Below are positions 10,158 through 20,817 of a DNA stretch of 64,000 nucleotides, piece by piece. The DNA is from Protula sp. h YS-2021. Taxonomy: Eukaryota > Annelida > Polychaeta > Sabellida > Serpulidae. The stretch is taken from the NCBI GenBank assembly GCA_949752745.1, contig OX457027.1:85629094-85693093 (forward strand), read 5' to 3'. A program made the position numbers and the translations under genes. The first letter of the stretch is position 1. Each line of letters begins with the position of its first letter. The notes under the pieces are model-generated. The model saw only the letters and a program-made list of their open reading frames with translations, was not told the origin of the DNA and did no database searches.

Positions 10158-10714
10158 GACCTCGTATTGTACCAAAAGCGTCAGTAATCGATACGTAAAA
10201 CAGGAAGTTTTATCGGGGTGGTACAACTTTATCGTTGTGACGTATCCCACCTTACAGGCGATTCATGCCTTGTGGTTAAACAAAAGAAAAACTCTAGGAT
10301 CAAGAACCAATTCAGATTTGACAATACGGTGGTAACAGCAAGCATATTGTCCAAACTGATGCCGATACATCATAAATATGCAAGAACGGGTGATTCTGTA
10401 ACGTGCTGACATAACTAAAATAATCCTATGCCACTGCACAGCGCGGTGTGGTCTACCACATTTTATTATCGCTATCACATGTACATTTTATAAAGGAACA
10501 GATCAGTCTCAAACAGCCCCAACCTCCCCTTACCCCCCCCCCGCAAAAAAAAAAAAACTCAACACATACTGAACACAATCTGGTAATGACAGAGGAATCC
10601 GGTGCACGAGTTACTGTGCCAACCAGCCACTAACATAGAAACAAGTTTTTTTCCCTTTTCTTTCTCCGGCCCTCCCCTTACAGCTCTTCCATCCGGCGTT
10701 GAAACTGTATATCT
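10158..10714. other. No gene seen; A-rich run near 10544-10557
   Basis: Short frames only. Confidence 0.4.
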
Positions 10715-10905
10715 GTTGGGCACAATTTTTAAATCTGCACAATTTATAAATTGTGCTGCACAGTTTTTAAATTTATAAACGGGCCAACCATTTAAAAATG
10801 GGTTGCCCATTTATAAATGGGCGACCCATTTTTAAATGGTCGGCCCGTTTTTAAATCCAAATTGCGGACAATTTTTAAATTGTTCTGCACAATTTTTAAA
10901 TATTT
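10715..10905. mobile_element. Solo quasi-palindromic terminus of the 2.1-kb long-TIR element
   Basis: Begins GTTGGGCACAATTTTTAAAT and is made of nested short palindromes (AATTTTTAAATT-like words, ATTTATAAAT, GGTTGCCCATTTATAAATGG). It matches 16776-16968 almost base for base and is inverted relative to 18660-18852. Confidence 0.8.
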
Positions 10906-10959
10906 TCTTTTTTGCTTTTTTTTTCTCGAAAGTAGATATAACTAGGATCAGCTTGTGTG

Positions 10960-11135
10960 ATGTAATGTAAGACCCGTTTGTCGGATCCCTTCCAGATTCG
11001 GGTAAAAAGGTTTACGGTAAAACCTGCCTGTCTTAAGCAAGTTCAGACCCGGATAAAAATGTAACATACAGTAAAACTACTGTAGTGACCAACTTCAGAT
11101 CTGGATAAGAAGGGCCTACAGTAAAACCCGTTTTT
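10960..11135. repeat. Minisatellite related to 7690-7935, opposite orientation
   Basis: Repeats of 'acttcagatctggataaaaagg..tacagtaaaacc' with ~50-bp spacing. Confidence 0.6.
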
Positions 11136-11222
11136 GTTAAAAGAAAAACGGATATGTCTCCCCCGCCCCCAATCAGTCACGTGGAAAAAATCCCTGCTTA
11201 AAATACAACATTGGCGAGCCCC

Positions 11223-12106
11223 AAAAATTGAAAAAAGTCGCCAAAAATACATTTTTACAGAAAATGAATGAAGAAAAACTTCCCAGTAAACATTTCCACC
11301 ACATATGGGTTCTTCTTGCCATGTTTCAGCCTAATGGAACAAACTGTTTCGGAGATATCGCAACAATATGGCTCAAAAAGTAAAAACTAAAAAATTAAAA
11401 AAATCGCCAAAAATACATTTTCAAAGGAAATGAATAAAAACTTCGCAGTAAACATTTGCACTATAGGTGGGTTCTTCTTGCCACGTTTCAGCTAATCCAA
11501 CAAACCGTTTCGGAGATATCGCAACAATATGGCCAAAAAGTTAAAAATGAAAAATTTAAAAATTCGCCAAAAATACATTTTCAGCGGAAATGAAGAAAAA
11601 CTTCGCAGTAAACATTTGCGCTATGTGTGTGTTGTTCTTGCCACGTTTCAGCCTAATCCAACAGACCGTTTCGGAGATATCACAACAATATGGCCAAAAA
11701 AATTTCAAATTAAAAAATTAAAAAATTCGCCAAAAATACATTTTTAGCGGAAATGAAGAAAAACTTCGCAGTAAACATTTGCACTATATGTGTGTTGTTC
11801 TTGCCACGTTTCAGCCTAATCCAACAAACTGTTTTGGAGATATAGCCTGCCAAAGTGAAAAAAATGCACGAAACCCCCCCCCCCCCCTCTCTATGTTCAA
11901 AAATTTGCCAAAAATAGAATTTTTGAGGAAACAAAAAAAAAAATAACACGGGCATCATCTAGACATGTACCCCAATACGTATGTATGTTTTGAGAAAAAT
12001 CGACTCATTAATTTTATAAGAACTCACTGCGGACAGACGGACGGACAGACGGACGGACGGACACACCAAATGCTATATATGTCTCCCTTAGGGGGAGACA
12101 TATAAC
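11223..12106 (+). mobile_element. Pearl/DINE-1-like element: four ~165-bp core repeats, (GACG)n, terminal hairpin
   Basis: Four core units each hold 'tcgccaaaaatacatttt', 'gaagaaaaacttcgcagtaaaca', 'ttcttgccacgtttcagcctaa' and 'gttttggagatatcgcaacaatatgg'. They are followed by a GACG/GACA tract (12031-12062) and a perfect hairpin with arms TATGTCTCCC and GGGAGACATA (about 12075-12105), then ACTAA. Core repeats, microsatellite and 3' hairpin in this order match the non-autonomous Helitron-related elements known in bivalves. Confidence 0.65.
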
Positions 12107-12116
12107 TAAGCTTGAA

Positions 12117-12166
12117 CATCGCCTTGCGGCGCAAGACTAGACACAAAAGTCTAGGGTTCGAATCCC
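12117..12166 (+). repeat. Degenerate tRNA-like / SINE-head fragment
   Basis: Contains a Pol III B-box-like GGGTTCGAATCCC preceded by a 6-bp hairpin (CTAGAC/GTCTAG). No complete cloverleaf or acceptor stem can be drawn, so it is not called a tRNA gene. Confidence 0.3.
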
Positions 12167-12365
12167 AGACAAAATTGTTTGATCGGAAAGTGTTAAGGTG
12201 AAAAAAAATCTATGACAATTTCAGTAAAGGGACTTTTCAGAATTTATTCCCGACTTGTCCAGACGGGGTGTGAGTGCCAATGGAGATCTTGTGGAGAGTT
12301 TACCTCTGGGATGTTAGCCAGTAGCTGTGTAGAACTGCGAAAAGTTTTACGTCTCGTATTGGGGG

Positions 12366-13897
12366 TTTGGACAACTCGACCCATTACCAACTCGGCCCAC
12401 TACCAACTCGGCCCTTTTTGGACAGCTCGGCCCAAACTTTTTTGGACGACTCGGCCCACTTTTACCGACTCGGCCCAATTGTGAAAGACGACTCGGCCCA
12501 CTTTTTTTTTTGCCACTTTACTATTTCCTATTTGAGTTTTTACTGTTGATTTTGATTAGAACTAGCAGCCCTTTTATGGCGCAGTTATGATTTTTGATAC
12601 GATTTAATCAAACAATGAAAGAATGGAGACATTTTTTACATGAGGTTATGAAAGGCGAGAGATGTTTCTTATGATATGCATTGTTTTTCACGATGACAGG
12701 GATGACTGCAACTAATGAATGCTCCGTTTTTATTGAGCTCAACTGCAATTTCTGCTGCCTTCAGTTGCATTTCTCATGATCAGCATGATTTTTCGCGCTG
12801 ACAGAGATGACTGAAAGGAGTCTGAATGTCACAAACATCAAATATTACTATACCCATTTAACACACCATTTTACGGTTTATGATGCGGGCACAAATATCA
12901 CTCGCCACGCAATTCATGTGTTATGGTGATAACGGGTCATTTTACACACCGAAAACGGCAATTATACACTCTGTACACTTGGTTCTTTAAAATATTTCCA
13001 CTCTTTACACTTGGTTCTTAAAGACTGCATTAACTGCAATTAAAATAATGTTTTGCGCGTGTTCAAGTACCGTGGTACAGATTGAAATTAATTCCCACGA
13101 CCCTCAACAAAAATAACCAAATTTAATGAGCTAATTGTAATTGATTTTACTCACCAGTGCTATATTTTAAATATAAGTGTTCACGACAATAATTACTATT
13201 CATTTCAAGCAGAGGTAGCATCTTAGCTTCCTTGACGTGCAATCAAACCTGTGATCTCACAATCACAGGGCACATAGAGAAAATCATTAACTTATAAAAG
13301 GTGTCAAACGAAATTGTCATCGCTATGAACAATGCTTTTTTTATCTTAAAATTACACAGTACACAAAACAAATTATATATTTTTATAAAAGGTTCTATTA
13401 TTGTCATGAGCAAGAGTTGTTTGATTGCATTAAAAGTTGTGATTTTTGGTGCCGAAGTTTTTGAATTGGTGCTGGGAACCTTAAGAAATTTTTTCCACAA
13501 AAAAATGGTGTGTAAAAATACTTAATGTTCGGTGCAACTTTGAAAGCGTGGTGCCGACTAGCCCATAGAAAGTGGTGCCGATTTGTCCAGAAAATACCGA
13601 CAATGTTTCGTACCGACTCCGTTGGGTGCTGACTTGTTCAAACCCCTGCTAAAATCTTTGTTTGTTCTCCTAACACATGTATAATCGACAATGGGAAAAT
13701 TATTAACACTTCTTCCACGAAAGAAAACTCATCTATTGGGGAAAAATTTGCAATAGAAATGTTTTGGGCCGAGTTGGTAATTTGGGCCCAGCCGTCTTTC
13801 ATGAATGGGCCGAGTTGTCCAAAAGTTGGGCCGAGTCGTCTTTTGCGATGGACCGAGTTGGTGTGGGCCGAGTTAGTAATAGGTCGAGTTGTCCAAA
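12366..13897. mobile_element. Long-TIR non-autonomous transposon, copy 2
   Basis: Same ends and internal order as copy 1 (8872-10157), about 250 bp longer. The interior is generally diverged from copy 1, but about 160 bp (12748-12907) is identical to 9268-9427. Confidence 0.8.
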
Positions 13898-15423
13898 GAC
13901 CGGGGGCAACACACCAATACCAAAACCTGCTCGCACTTAAATCCGTGCAGCAAGAAATTGAACTCCCAGTTCTTTGAAATTGATAATAACACATGATATA
14001 GATGACTAAACGCATAAATCGCTACAATCATACGTTTGTGTTGTGAGGTTTTGGTGATAATTAGGCTGCGTGTATTTGAAAGATAAGAAAGGTCAATAAA
14101 TATGGGAAAACTATCAATGTAAGATGCGACACAAATATTGAACTCGACAATTTATCACAATAAACTGTTTTTTCTTCATACATCATAATCAAGATGTGTT
14201 AGTGTTTGGCCTTGCATCCCCTCCCCCACCTCCTCAACACACCCCCACCCCCTGACCCACCCCAGATGTAAAAACATGGTTTTGAACCTCTCCGCTTGCA
14301 CGAACTGATAACTGGAAAAGATTTATAGTTTTACACATAAACAAGGCTCTGACTTCTCTTGCAATATCTTTGTGTAATAATTTTACTTCTAGAAAGTATT
14401 CTCAGAAGGATGTTATCACATTGACAAAAATTATTATCCTCAATCGTGTTTTTTTTAATTGGCAATGATCACAAATTCGTCTATCAAATGCAGATTAATT
14501 TTTGTTCGCGACAATCAAGGAAATATTCGATTTCTACATTGATAATTATATCTAAGACATATCTATATGAACACCATCAAGCAGGCTATGTGTGAAATCT
14601 AATCTGTAAATATCAGAAATGTTTGGCACGAGTCCTCTGGTTCAGATGGAAGCCATTGGTATTAAGTTGTTTTTTTAATCACGCCGATAGTAGCAATCTT
14701 TCCAAAACCGGTTAAAAATTGTCAAGAGAAGGATATCGATAGTTATCACAATTTTTTGAAGTGATAATTGCTGTTCAATTAAGTTTGTTTAGTATTATGA
14801 AAATGCCCCGCTTCTCTCACAGCCGTTCATATGGCGGTCAGGGAGTAGTTCGCGTAGATTTTCCCACCTGATTTCAATTGTCTACGCTCTCACATCGTTC
14901 TTGCTAACCCCCCAGTATAAAAGGTTTTGCTTTCTGGCCGTTTTGAGGCTTTCTTTGTTTTAAAAGGTTTGGATTTAGCAACATAAGCAATACAACTGCA
15001 TTTTATTTTAACAGTTGAATTAAATCTAAATCAGGATTCAAAGACACCGATTAGTTTTGGAAGAAGCCAGCACCAACTGGTGATTCAAAGCCTAAAAAAA
15101 TATCGTTGCCCAACATCACGGCGAGTGTGATTTGCACATGTCGCTGCTTGTGCAACAAAGGTTAAGTAACTAAAAATATTTTTGCAATTTTTTTTCTTTT
15201 TATAGTCAATAGTTTGGTCAGTCTTCATAGAAATAGGATTTCCTAATAGAACAGGAGAATAAAAAACTAATGGAATAAATTCACTGTAGAAAAACTGACA
15301 CCGCAGAAAAATATTTTTCAGATGTCACTACGACAGCCAGTGAGTAACACTGCTGAACTTTTCCAAACTCATTACATGCAGGATTTGGAGAGTTTCACAA
15401 GCTAAGTTAAAAAACTTAATTAC
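13898..15423. other. Non-coding DNA downstream of the last GALNS exon found
   Basis: I searched the minus strand for the next GALNS blocks (HLGH, GFDEWFG, SDNGA-type motifs) and found none. Contains a C-rich stretch near 14218-14265. Confidence 0.5.
14916..14923 (+). promoter_or_regulatory. Possible TATA box (TATAAAAG)
   Basis: A consensus TATAAAAG sits in a comparatively GC-rich block and is followed about 240 bp later by a donor-like AAAG|GTTAAGTAAC near 15160. No coding sequence follows, so any transcript would be non-coding and antisense to GALNS. Confidence 0.2.
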
Positions 15424-15526
15424 CATTTCCCAATGATCTTGCTCCTGTAGCCACCCTTCTTTAGCAGTTCGGGTAACAGAATTTCTGAATCCGCAATACC
15501 GCCAACAATCTGTTGAGGGGTGTATG
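15424..15526 (-). CDS. GALNS: N-acetylgalactosamine-6-sulfatase, exon 4 (through GKW)
   Basis: Acceptor TTATGCTTCAG ends at 15527 and donor GTAATT begins at 15423. In the frame set by exon 3 it reads [35 protein letters not shown], where the Lys of GKW is an active-site residue in sulfatases. A longer minus-strand ORF over the same DNA is in the wrong frame. The next expected exon would begin ...HLGH. I did not find it between here and the PWWP gene, so the gene is broken, extends with very long introns, or is interrupted by repeats or misassembly. Confidence 0.9.
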
Positions 15527-15755
15527 CTGAAGCATAAGAGAAAGGCAACATTTGCCAAAAAAATATAAACACTTTGCAATGTCTTTCCTAAAAACAAAAG
15601 AGACTTTAATACGATTACAATTTTAATAACAAAAATATTAAGTTTCTTTATTTTATTTTCAAGACGGAAACAGGTTATCACAATTATAACAGTTTATTTC
15701 AGCATGACTTGCACTGTATGACTTTGACACATGACTGAAATAAGTCGAAGCTCAC

Positions 15756-15830
15756 CATTCCTTGCATGTGCGTTGTCGGAATAGAAACCATTTCTTATGG
15801 GCAGTCTTCCCGTAAGCAGTGCAGCTCTCG
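15756..15830 (-). CDS. GALNS: N-acetylgalactosamine-6-sulfatase, exon 3 (completes the CxPSR motif)
   Basis: Acceptor GTGTCACAG ends at 15831 and donor GTGAGC starts at 15755. In frame with exon 2 it gives (S)[20 protein letters not shown] then HARN, the strongly conserved block after the catalytic Cys. The Arg of CSPSR and the LLTGR motif are intact. Two partial copies of this exon with their acceptors lie tandemly upstream (15831-16015). Only this copy has a donor and an uninterrupted frame. Confidence 0.9.
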
Positions 15831-16015
15831 CTGTGACACAGAAACAGAACGAGTATTAGTCAAAGAAACCATTTCCTATGCGCAGCATCCTGTAAGCAGT
15901 GCAGCTCTCGCTGTGACACACAAACAGAACGAATGTTAGTCATAGAAAGCATTTCGTACGGGCAGTCTTCCCGTAAGCAGTGCAGCTCTCGCTGTGACAC
16001 AGAAACAGAACGAGT
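15831..16015 (-). pseudogene. Two tandem partial duplications of GALNS exon 3 with its 3' splice site
   Basis: The acceptor-plus-exon-start block recurs with exon starts at 15830 (functional), 15910 and 15991, 80 and 81 bp apart. The 15991 copy keeps [18 protein letters not shown] and then hits TAA. The 15910 copy has a small deletion and a stop after SRAALLTG. Neither copy has a donor, so both are decoy acceptors in intron 2. Confidence 0.85.
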
Positions 16016-16250
16016 ATTAGTCACAGGGTTCCCTGCTTCCGTTTCTGCCCAAGCGATTTTTTTTTATTTCGGCTTAAACGTAGCTGTTTTCAGACTGCTG
16101 AATTGTTGCAGTAAAACTAACATTTAACCACTATTTTCTATTAATTAAATTACCATTATTTGAAGGTTAGAAAACACGCGCTTTCATTAACTTACAAAGA
16201 TATCGCAAGTCAGAGTTCTTAATGAAGTTCATGATAACAATATTGCTTAC

Positions 16251-16374
16251 ATGGTGAACAAAGTGGATTTGCAGAGTAAAAATCGGGCAACAGCATTCCT
16301 TCAGCTGCCATCTGGTCTAAATTTGGCGTTTCTTTCGCCGGATGCCCAAACACGCCAAGATCTCCCCAGCCCAT
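16251..16374 (-). CDS. GALNS: N-acetylgalactosamine-6-sulfatase, exon 2 (to the catalytic Cys-Ser-Pro)
   Basis: A TTTGGTAG acceptor precedes 16374 and a GTAAGC donor follows 16251. The 41 codons start [20 protein letters not shown], typical right after the MDD of exon 1, and end YSANPLCSP plus one base of the next codon (phase 1). The Cys is the residue that formylglycine-generating enzyme converts in the CxPSR motif; the Ser-Arg half is in the next exon. The exon is hidden in a different frame from the longer overlapping plus-strand ORF. Confidence 0.9.
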
Positions 16375-16775
16375 CTACCAAATCAATAGATCTTCACTCA
16401 TGTTTTAACAATTTTAGCAGCTTTCATATTGCCCGGTGCCGAGTGACATACACTTCTTGGGTACTGCGAGCTCAAAGTTATAAATCTCCGAAGTGAAAGG
16501 AGCAATTCGCAACGTTAGGAGACATTCCTCGAAGTAACGCAATTATAAAAAGACCGACAAAAATATCAATCATCGGCAACTAAAAAGAAGCAACTAAATA
16601 TAAATACGAAAATAGTAGACACCTTTTTTTAATTTGTGTTAGTTTTAATTGAAGAAATAGAGCTCTTTTGTTAGAGGCTTAAACCTTAATGTCAGCGAAT
16701 AAGTAAAATGACTGATATGCTTCACAAATTTGCCAATTTCCTAAATGTACCATGAAAAATTTTTGTTATTTATAA

Positions 16776-18852
16776 GTTGGGCACAATTTTTAAATCTGCA
16801 CAATATATAAATTGTGCTGCACAGTTTTTAAATTTATAAACGGGCCGACCATTTAAAAATGGGTTGCCCATTTATAAATGGGCAACCCATTTTTAAATGG
16901 TCGGCCCGTTTTTAAATCGAAATTGCGGACAATTTTTAAATTGTCCTGCACAATTTTTAAATATTTTCATTTTTTAGCTTCTCTTTCTTTGGGTTTTTTG
17001 TTTTATATTTTGTCAACATTTTACTGCTTTTATGTCTGTTATCTCAGTTCACAAGTATATTTTGTTGCAGCTAATCTGCAAAAAACCAGCAAATCCACAG
17101 ATTCGCTGACTCACGTAGTGAATATGTAGATTCGCTGACAATTTTCTAGATTCGCTGGTTTTTCACCGAAAAAGTTATACGGATTCGCTGAAATTGCCTG
17201 ACCAGTCATCTTTACCGACAGGATTACTTGTGTTGGGTGATATTTTAAATTTAATTATTTTTACTAGATTTCTTTACTCCAGAAGTGTTTTACACACCTT
17301 TTTCGGAACTTTTAAAATTACAAATATTTTTGTTTAACTAGCTTTAAAATGCATTGTTGAAGTGCAAATTTCCAGTCTCAAATGAAAAACAATAGTGGAA
17401 AGCGTTCGAAAATATTTGGTATCAATATTCACAAAGGCTTAAATTAAGTTTCTCTCTTTGTGTTATCGTCTTTCGTAAAAGTGATCACAGCAAATCGTAA
17501 TACTGTCGTTTCTAAATAAATTGCAATCATTACTCCCATTCTGAGTATCATTCAAATTGCCATTAGCCAAATTGGAATTATTTTTCCGTTAGTGCAACAC
17601 AAATATCTCTTCACTCCCGGGCGATGTAAAGTGCAACTGAATTATGGTACGCTTATCCAATCAGTATTAATTTTCGATGCTCCGCATACTAATAGCTTAA
17701 TTTAACAGAAATTGATAGGACAAGGATTTCAACGAACAGAAATTTTATTCCTGTGTGACAGCATATAAATTGCTGCATTTTCATCAAATGACCAAAAAAC
17801 TTCAGCTACATGAAACGAGTTAACAGCAATGGAAACAGAGAATGAAACAGACAATAATTAATTTTGAAGAATATATAGAACTGGACCGAAATTCGCACAG
17901 CCAATTAGCCCCACTTAGAAAGATAACTTGAAACGGAAGGTAGATGATATTGCAGTTTGTTAACAATTTTCACATGTCTATACTAGTAAGGTCAAGGCCA
18001 AAAATTTGTTCTATCTCTTACGGTTTTCGAGATAAAGGCCAAATCACTGTTTTTCTTAAATAACGTTTTTCGGGATTTCAAGGTCAAGGTCAAAAATTTT
18101 TAGCGGTTGATTCAGATCACATCGTCCTTTATATATGTGCCAAGTTTGGCTTTTCTAGCTTCAGTGGCCTTACTGTAGATGTCTGGAAACCGATTAACCT
18201 TTTTCGCGATTTGACCTTGACCAGTAATGTCAAGGTCAAAAATTTTTATCAGGTGCACCACTTCAGATGACCCTCCATACATGTGCCAAGTTTGGTTGGT
18301 CTAGCTTCAGCGGTCTTGGAGATGTCTGGAAACCGATTCGGCGGAAGCAGAAAAAAAAGGGGAGGAAAAAAAATAGGTGAAGAATTCGAGGCAATCCATC
18401 CCCATTTGGTATTTTCAATACCAAGTGGGAATTAGAACAATAGATAATCAAACTTGTAAACCACAGCACAAAAACAAAATCACGGAACAAAAATTGCAAT
18501 TATAAAGTATTCTAATCCATCAAATGCGGAGCAGTTTTTGTGAAATGCAATTGCAACAATAGATGAATATACTTGTGAACTGAGATAACAGACATAAAAG
18601 CAGTAAAATGTTGACAAAATATAAAACAAAAAACCCAAAGAAAGAGAAGCTAAGAAATTGAAAATATTTAAAAATTGTGCAGGACAATTTAAAAAATTGT
18701 CCGCAATTTAGATTTAAAAACGGTTGCCCATTTATAAATGGCTTGCCCTTTTATAAATGGGCAACCCATTTTTAAATGGTCGACCCGTTTATAAATTTAA
18801 AAACTGTGCAACACAATTTATAAATTGTGCAGATTAAAAAATTGTGCCCAAC
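16776..18852. mobile_element. 2.1-kb element with ~287-bp terminal inverted repeats, in GALNS intron 1
   Basis: Left TIR 16776-17062 and right TIR 18567-18852 match almost completely over their inner ~95 bp ('agcttctctttctttggg' to 'cacaagtatatt'). Their outer ~190 bp is the nested palindrome also found alone at 10715-10905. The ends read GTTGGGC...GCCCAAC. The interior shows no transposase frame; it holds several 'agattcgctga' words (17095-17190) and a two-unit repeat at 18080-18345. Confidence 0.75.
18080..18345. repeat. Two ~150-bp units with (AAGGTC)n words
   Basis: Both units run 'aaggtcaaaaattttta', 'tgtgccaagtttgg', 'tctagcttcagyggyctt' and 'gatgtctggaaaccgatt'. The unit resembles the core repeats of other elements here. 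Confidence 0.65.
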
Positions 18853-18977
18853 ATATATAAGCATTTTCAACATATAAAATTACCTTCAATATACTCTCAA
18901 TTTTTTACTGGACGATTTTACTAATACCGCGTTATACATAAATGTGTCTCCAAAAAATGTTTAATTTTAAAACTTAC

Positions 18978-19082
18978 ATCATCCATCAACATGATGATGA
19001 AATTTGGCTTTGGGTTGCCACACTGTCCAATCTCCGCCAAGACAAGCAGTTGTAAAGCCGTTCCCAATGTTAACGATATCAT
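18978..19082 (-). CDS. GALNS: N-acetylgalactosamine-6-sulfatase, exon 1 (signal peptide and Asp-Asp site)
   Basis: Minus-strand ATG at 19080-19082 opens 35 codons ending at a GTAAGT donor (phase 0). The peptide starts MISLTLGTALQLLVLAEIGQ, a signal peptide for the secretory/lysosomal route, then reads CGNPKPNFIIMLMDD, the first sulfatase strand whose two Asp ligands hold Ca2+. It joins in frame to exons at 16251-16374, 15756-15830 and 15424-15526. The joined ~136 residues follow the vertebrate GALNS sequence closely and without gaps. GALNS removes 6-sulfate from N-acetylgalactosamine in chondroitin sulfate and from galactose in keratan sulfate. A TATATAAA lies about 40 bp upstream of the ATG. 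The family is usually about 520 residues, so roughly three quarters of the protein is missing. Confidence 0.88.
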
Positions 19083-20817
19083 TTTGTGTCACGTTACTCT
19101 CTTTTGATTGAAAGTGTTTATATATTCAGACAAAACAACCCTTCAGTATCTGTAAATGGAGCAATAAAATCACAGTTAATAACAAAGAGAATGTGACACG
19201 TATTACCGCAATTTGAAAATCGTGATAAACCAACATACAACTAGCAGCCTTATACAGGGTCGGCTATTTCAATCACTCGCTTCGTGAATACATTAAAGCT
19301 GTGATTTCCGGAGATTTCCTGACAATTTTTTTAAATTTCAGTGTATAAAAATTTTGAAGTTCTCGACATCGTGCAGTTTTCCTCGAGTTCTTTATACCTG
19401 ACAGACAGGTTCCTAAGTGAAGCACCCTACCACATATTTTCTGCAATCCCACAACAGTTTGTCTATCTAACACTTTTAGGGCTATCATGATCTTTTCAGC
19501 TCCTCTACTGTAAGTTATTATAGGGTTTATCAGCTTAAATAATTACTCTGTTATCTAACTAAACCATGGTTAATATAAGCAGCAATAATTTCAGTATGTA
19601 TCAATTTCATAACACCATTCGTGTGTGCACATCACGTGTTTATTTGTACAGAAAACTGCCACTTTCTATAACCGTGCACAAGTTTCAAATTACAAGTGCA
19701 GCTTGATTAACACCTTCTTTAGAGTGAACACGAAACTCACAGATATATTTCCAAGAAAGCATTGTTGGACTTTTTGTTTTACCTGCTAATAATGCCAGGT
19801 TAACTTTTTAATTTTGTCGAATTTTAACATCATTCCTATTAAAATAATAATTCTGTAAGAAAATTACTAGAGCGTGAGCACAATAAAGAAAAATTTCAAT
19901 CTTCAGCTTTTCAAATAACAGTGTCAAAGTGTATCAATAATCTAAGATCGGTTTTCAAAACATTGAATACTTTTACTAAATAAAGAAAACCAATTACCAA
20001 TTTTAAAACACATGCGATATTCTAAGGACGAAAAACACTGAAAAGGTTTAAAAAAACATTTTAAAACTATTACTAGCAACATTCAACTTCGCCAACTAAG
20101 AAGTGTGTTCCTTAAAGTTGCGTAGTTTTGTGTGAGATGTGAAAGCTAAGGGAAGTTATGAAGAGTTCCTGGCAACAAGCCATCTCGAGATTTTCAGCAC
20201 GTAAGGAAGGAAACAATATTCTAATTCTTTACGTGCTTTAATTGCTTTCTAGTTTGAGGAAAAAACAATTTTGATCGATCAGTTCAACACAAGAAAGTTC
20301 CTTGCTATAAAATGTTGTTTCTTGTTGATCGTGAATGTAAAATCAACGAATACAAACACTGACAGTTGTTTATTGTTCAGTTACTGCTAAAGTAGGACAC
20401 ATTCAAGATTACATTAAGATAAACATCTAAATCACACCCATTTGCATTTATCTAAGTAAGAAATACTTTGAAAGGACCCGCTGAAGAATTCTGTCAAAAG
20501 GCACATCTACAGGTCGAGACCTTTCATTTGAGCCTATTCTGAATGTTCTACAACCAATAGAACCGAAGATAAAGCGTGTACAAGCTTATTTCCCTAAAAC
20601 CCCAATTATCCGAAGGGTTGGGGCCTAAAAACAAGTAGTTCTTTAGAAGCAAGGCTACAACCCCATCTACATTACATGCTCCAAGACAGTTCTTCTTTAC
20701 TTTTGCTTAGTATATTTCTCTGTCATCTACCTCGCATGCCATTGTTCTGCCTATAGGGTCAGTTTCCTGTCTTCTGGGACTAATATCCTGCATACTAGTC
20801 CCAACTAAACAAACATA
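19083..20817. other. GALNS upstream region, no clear gene
   Basis: The GALNS promoter and any 5' UTR exon must lie here. A weak exon-like stretch (19396-19512, minus) has an acceptor TTACAG and a donor GTATAA and is open, but is not recognised. Confidence 0.35.

Noticed and set aside
12117..12166. tRNA gene
   Set aside because: Only a B-box-like segment and a small hairpin; acceptor and D arms cannot be formed.
15328..15681. 117-codon minus-strand ORF
   Set aside because: Overlaps GALNS exon 4 in the wrong frame; the correct frame matches sulfatase and joins exon 3.
18263..18499. Minus ORF with a signal-like start (MQFLFRDFVFVLWF)
   Set aside because: Lies inside the 2.1-kb transposon and its repeat; no splice or homology support.
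19396..19512. Exon-like minus-strand stretch (acceptor TTACAG, donor GTATAA, open frame)
   Set aside because: No recognisable domain and no frame link to GALNS exon 1, which has its own ATG and signal peptide.
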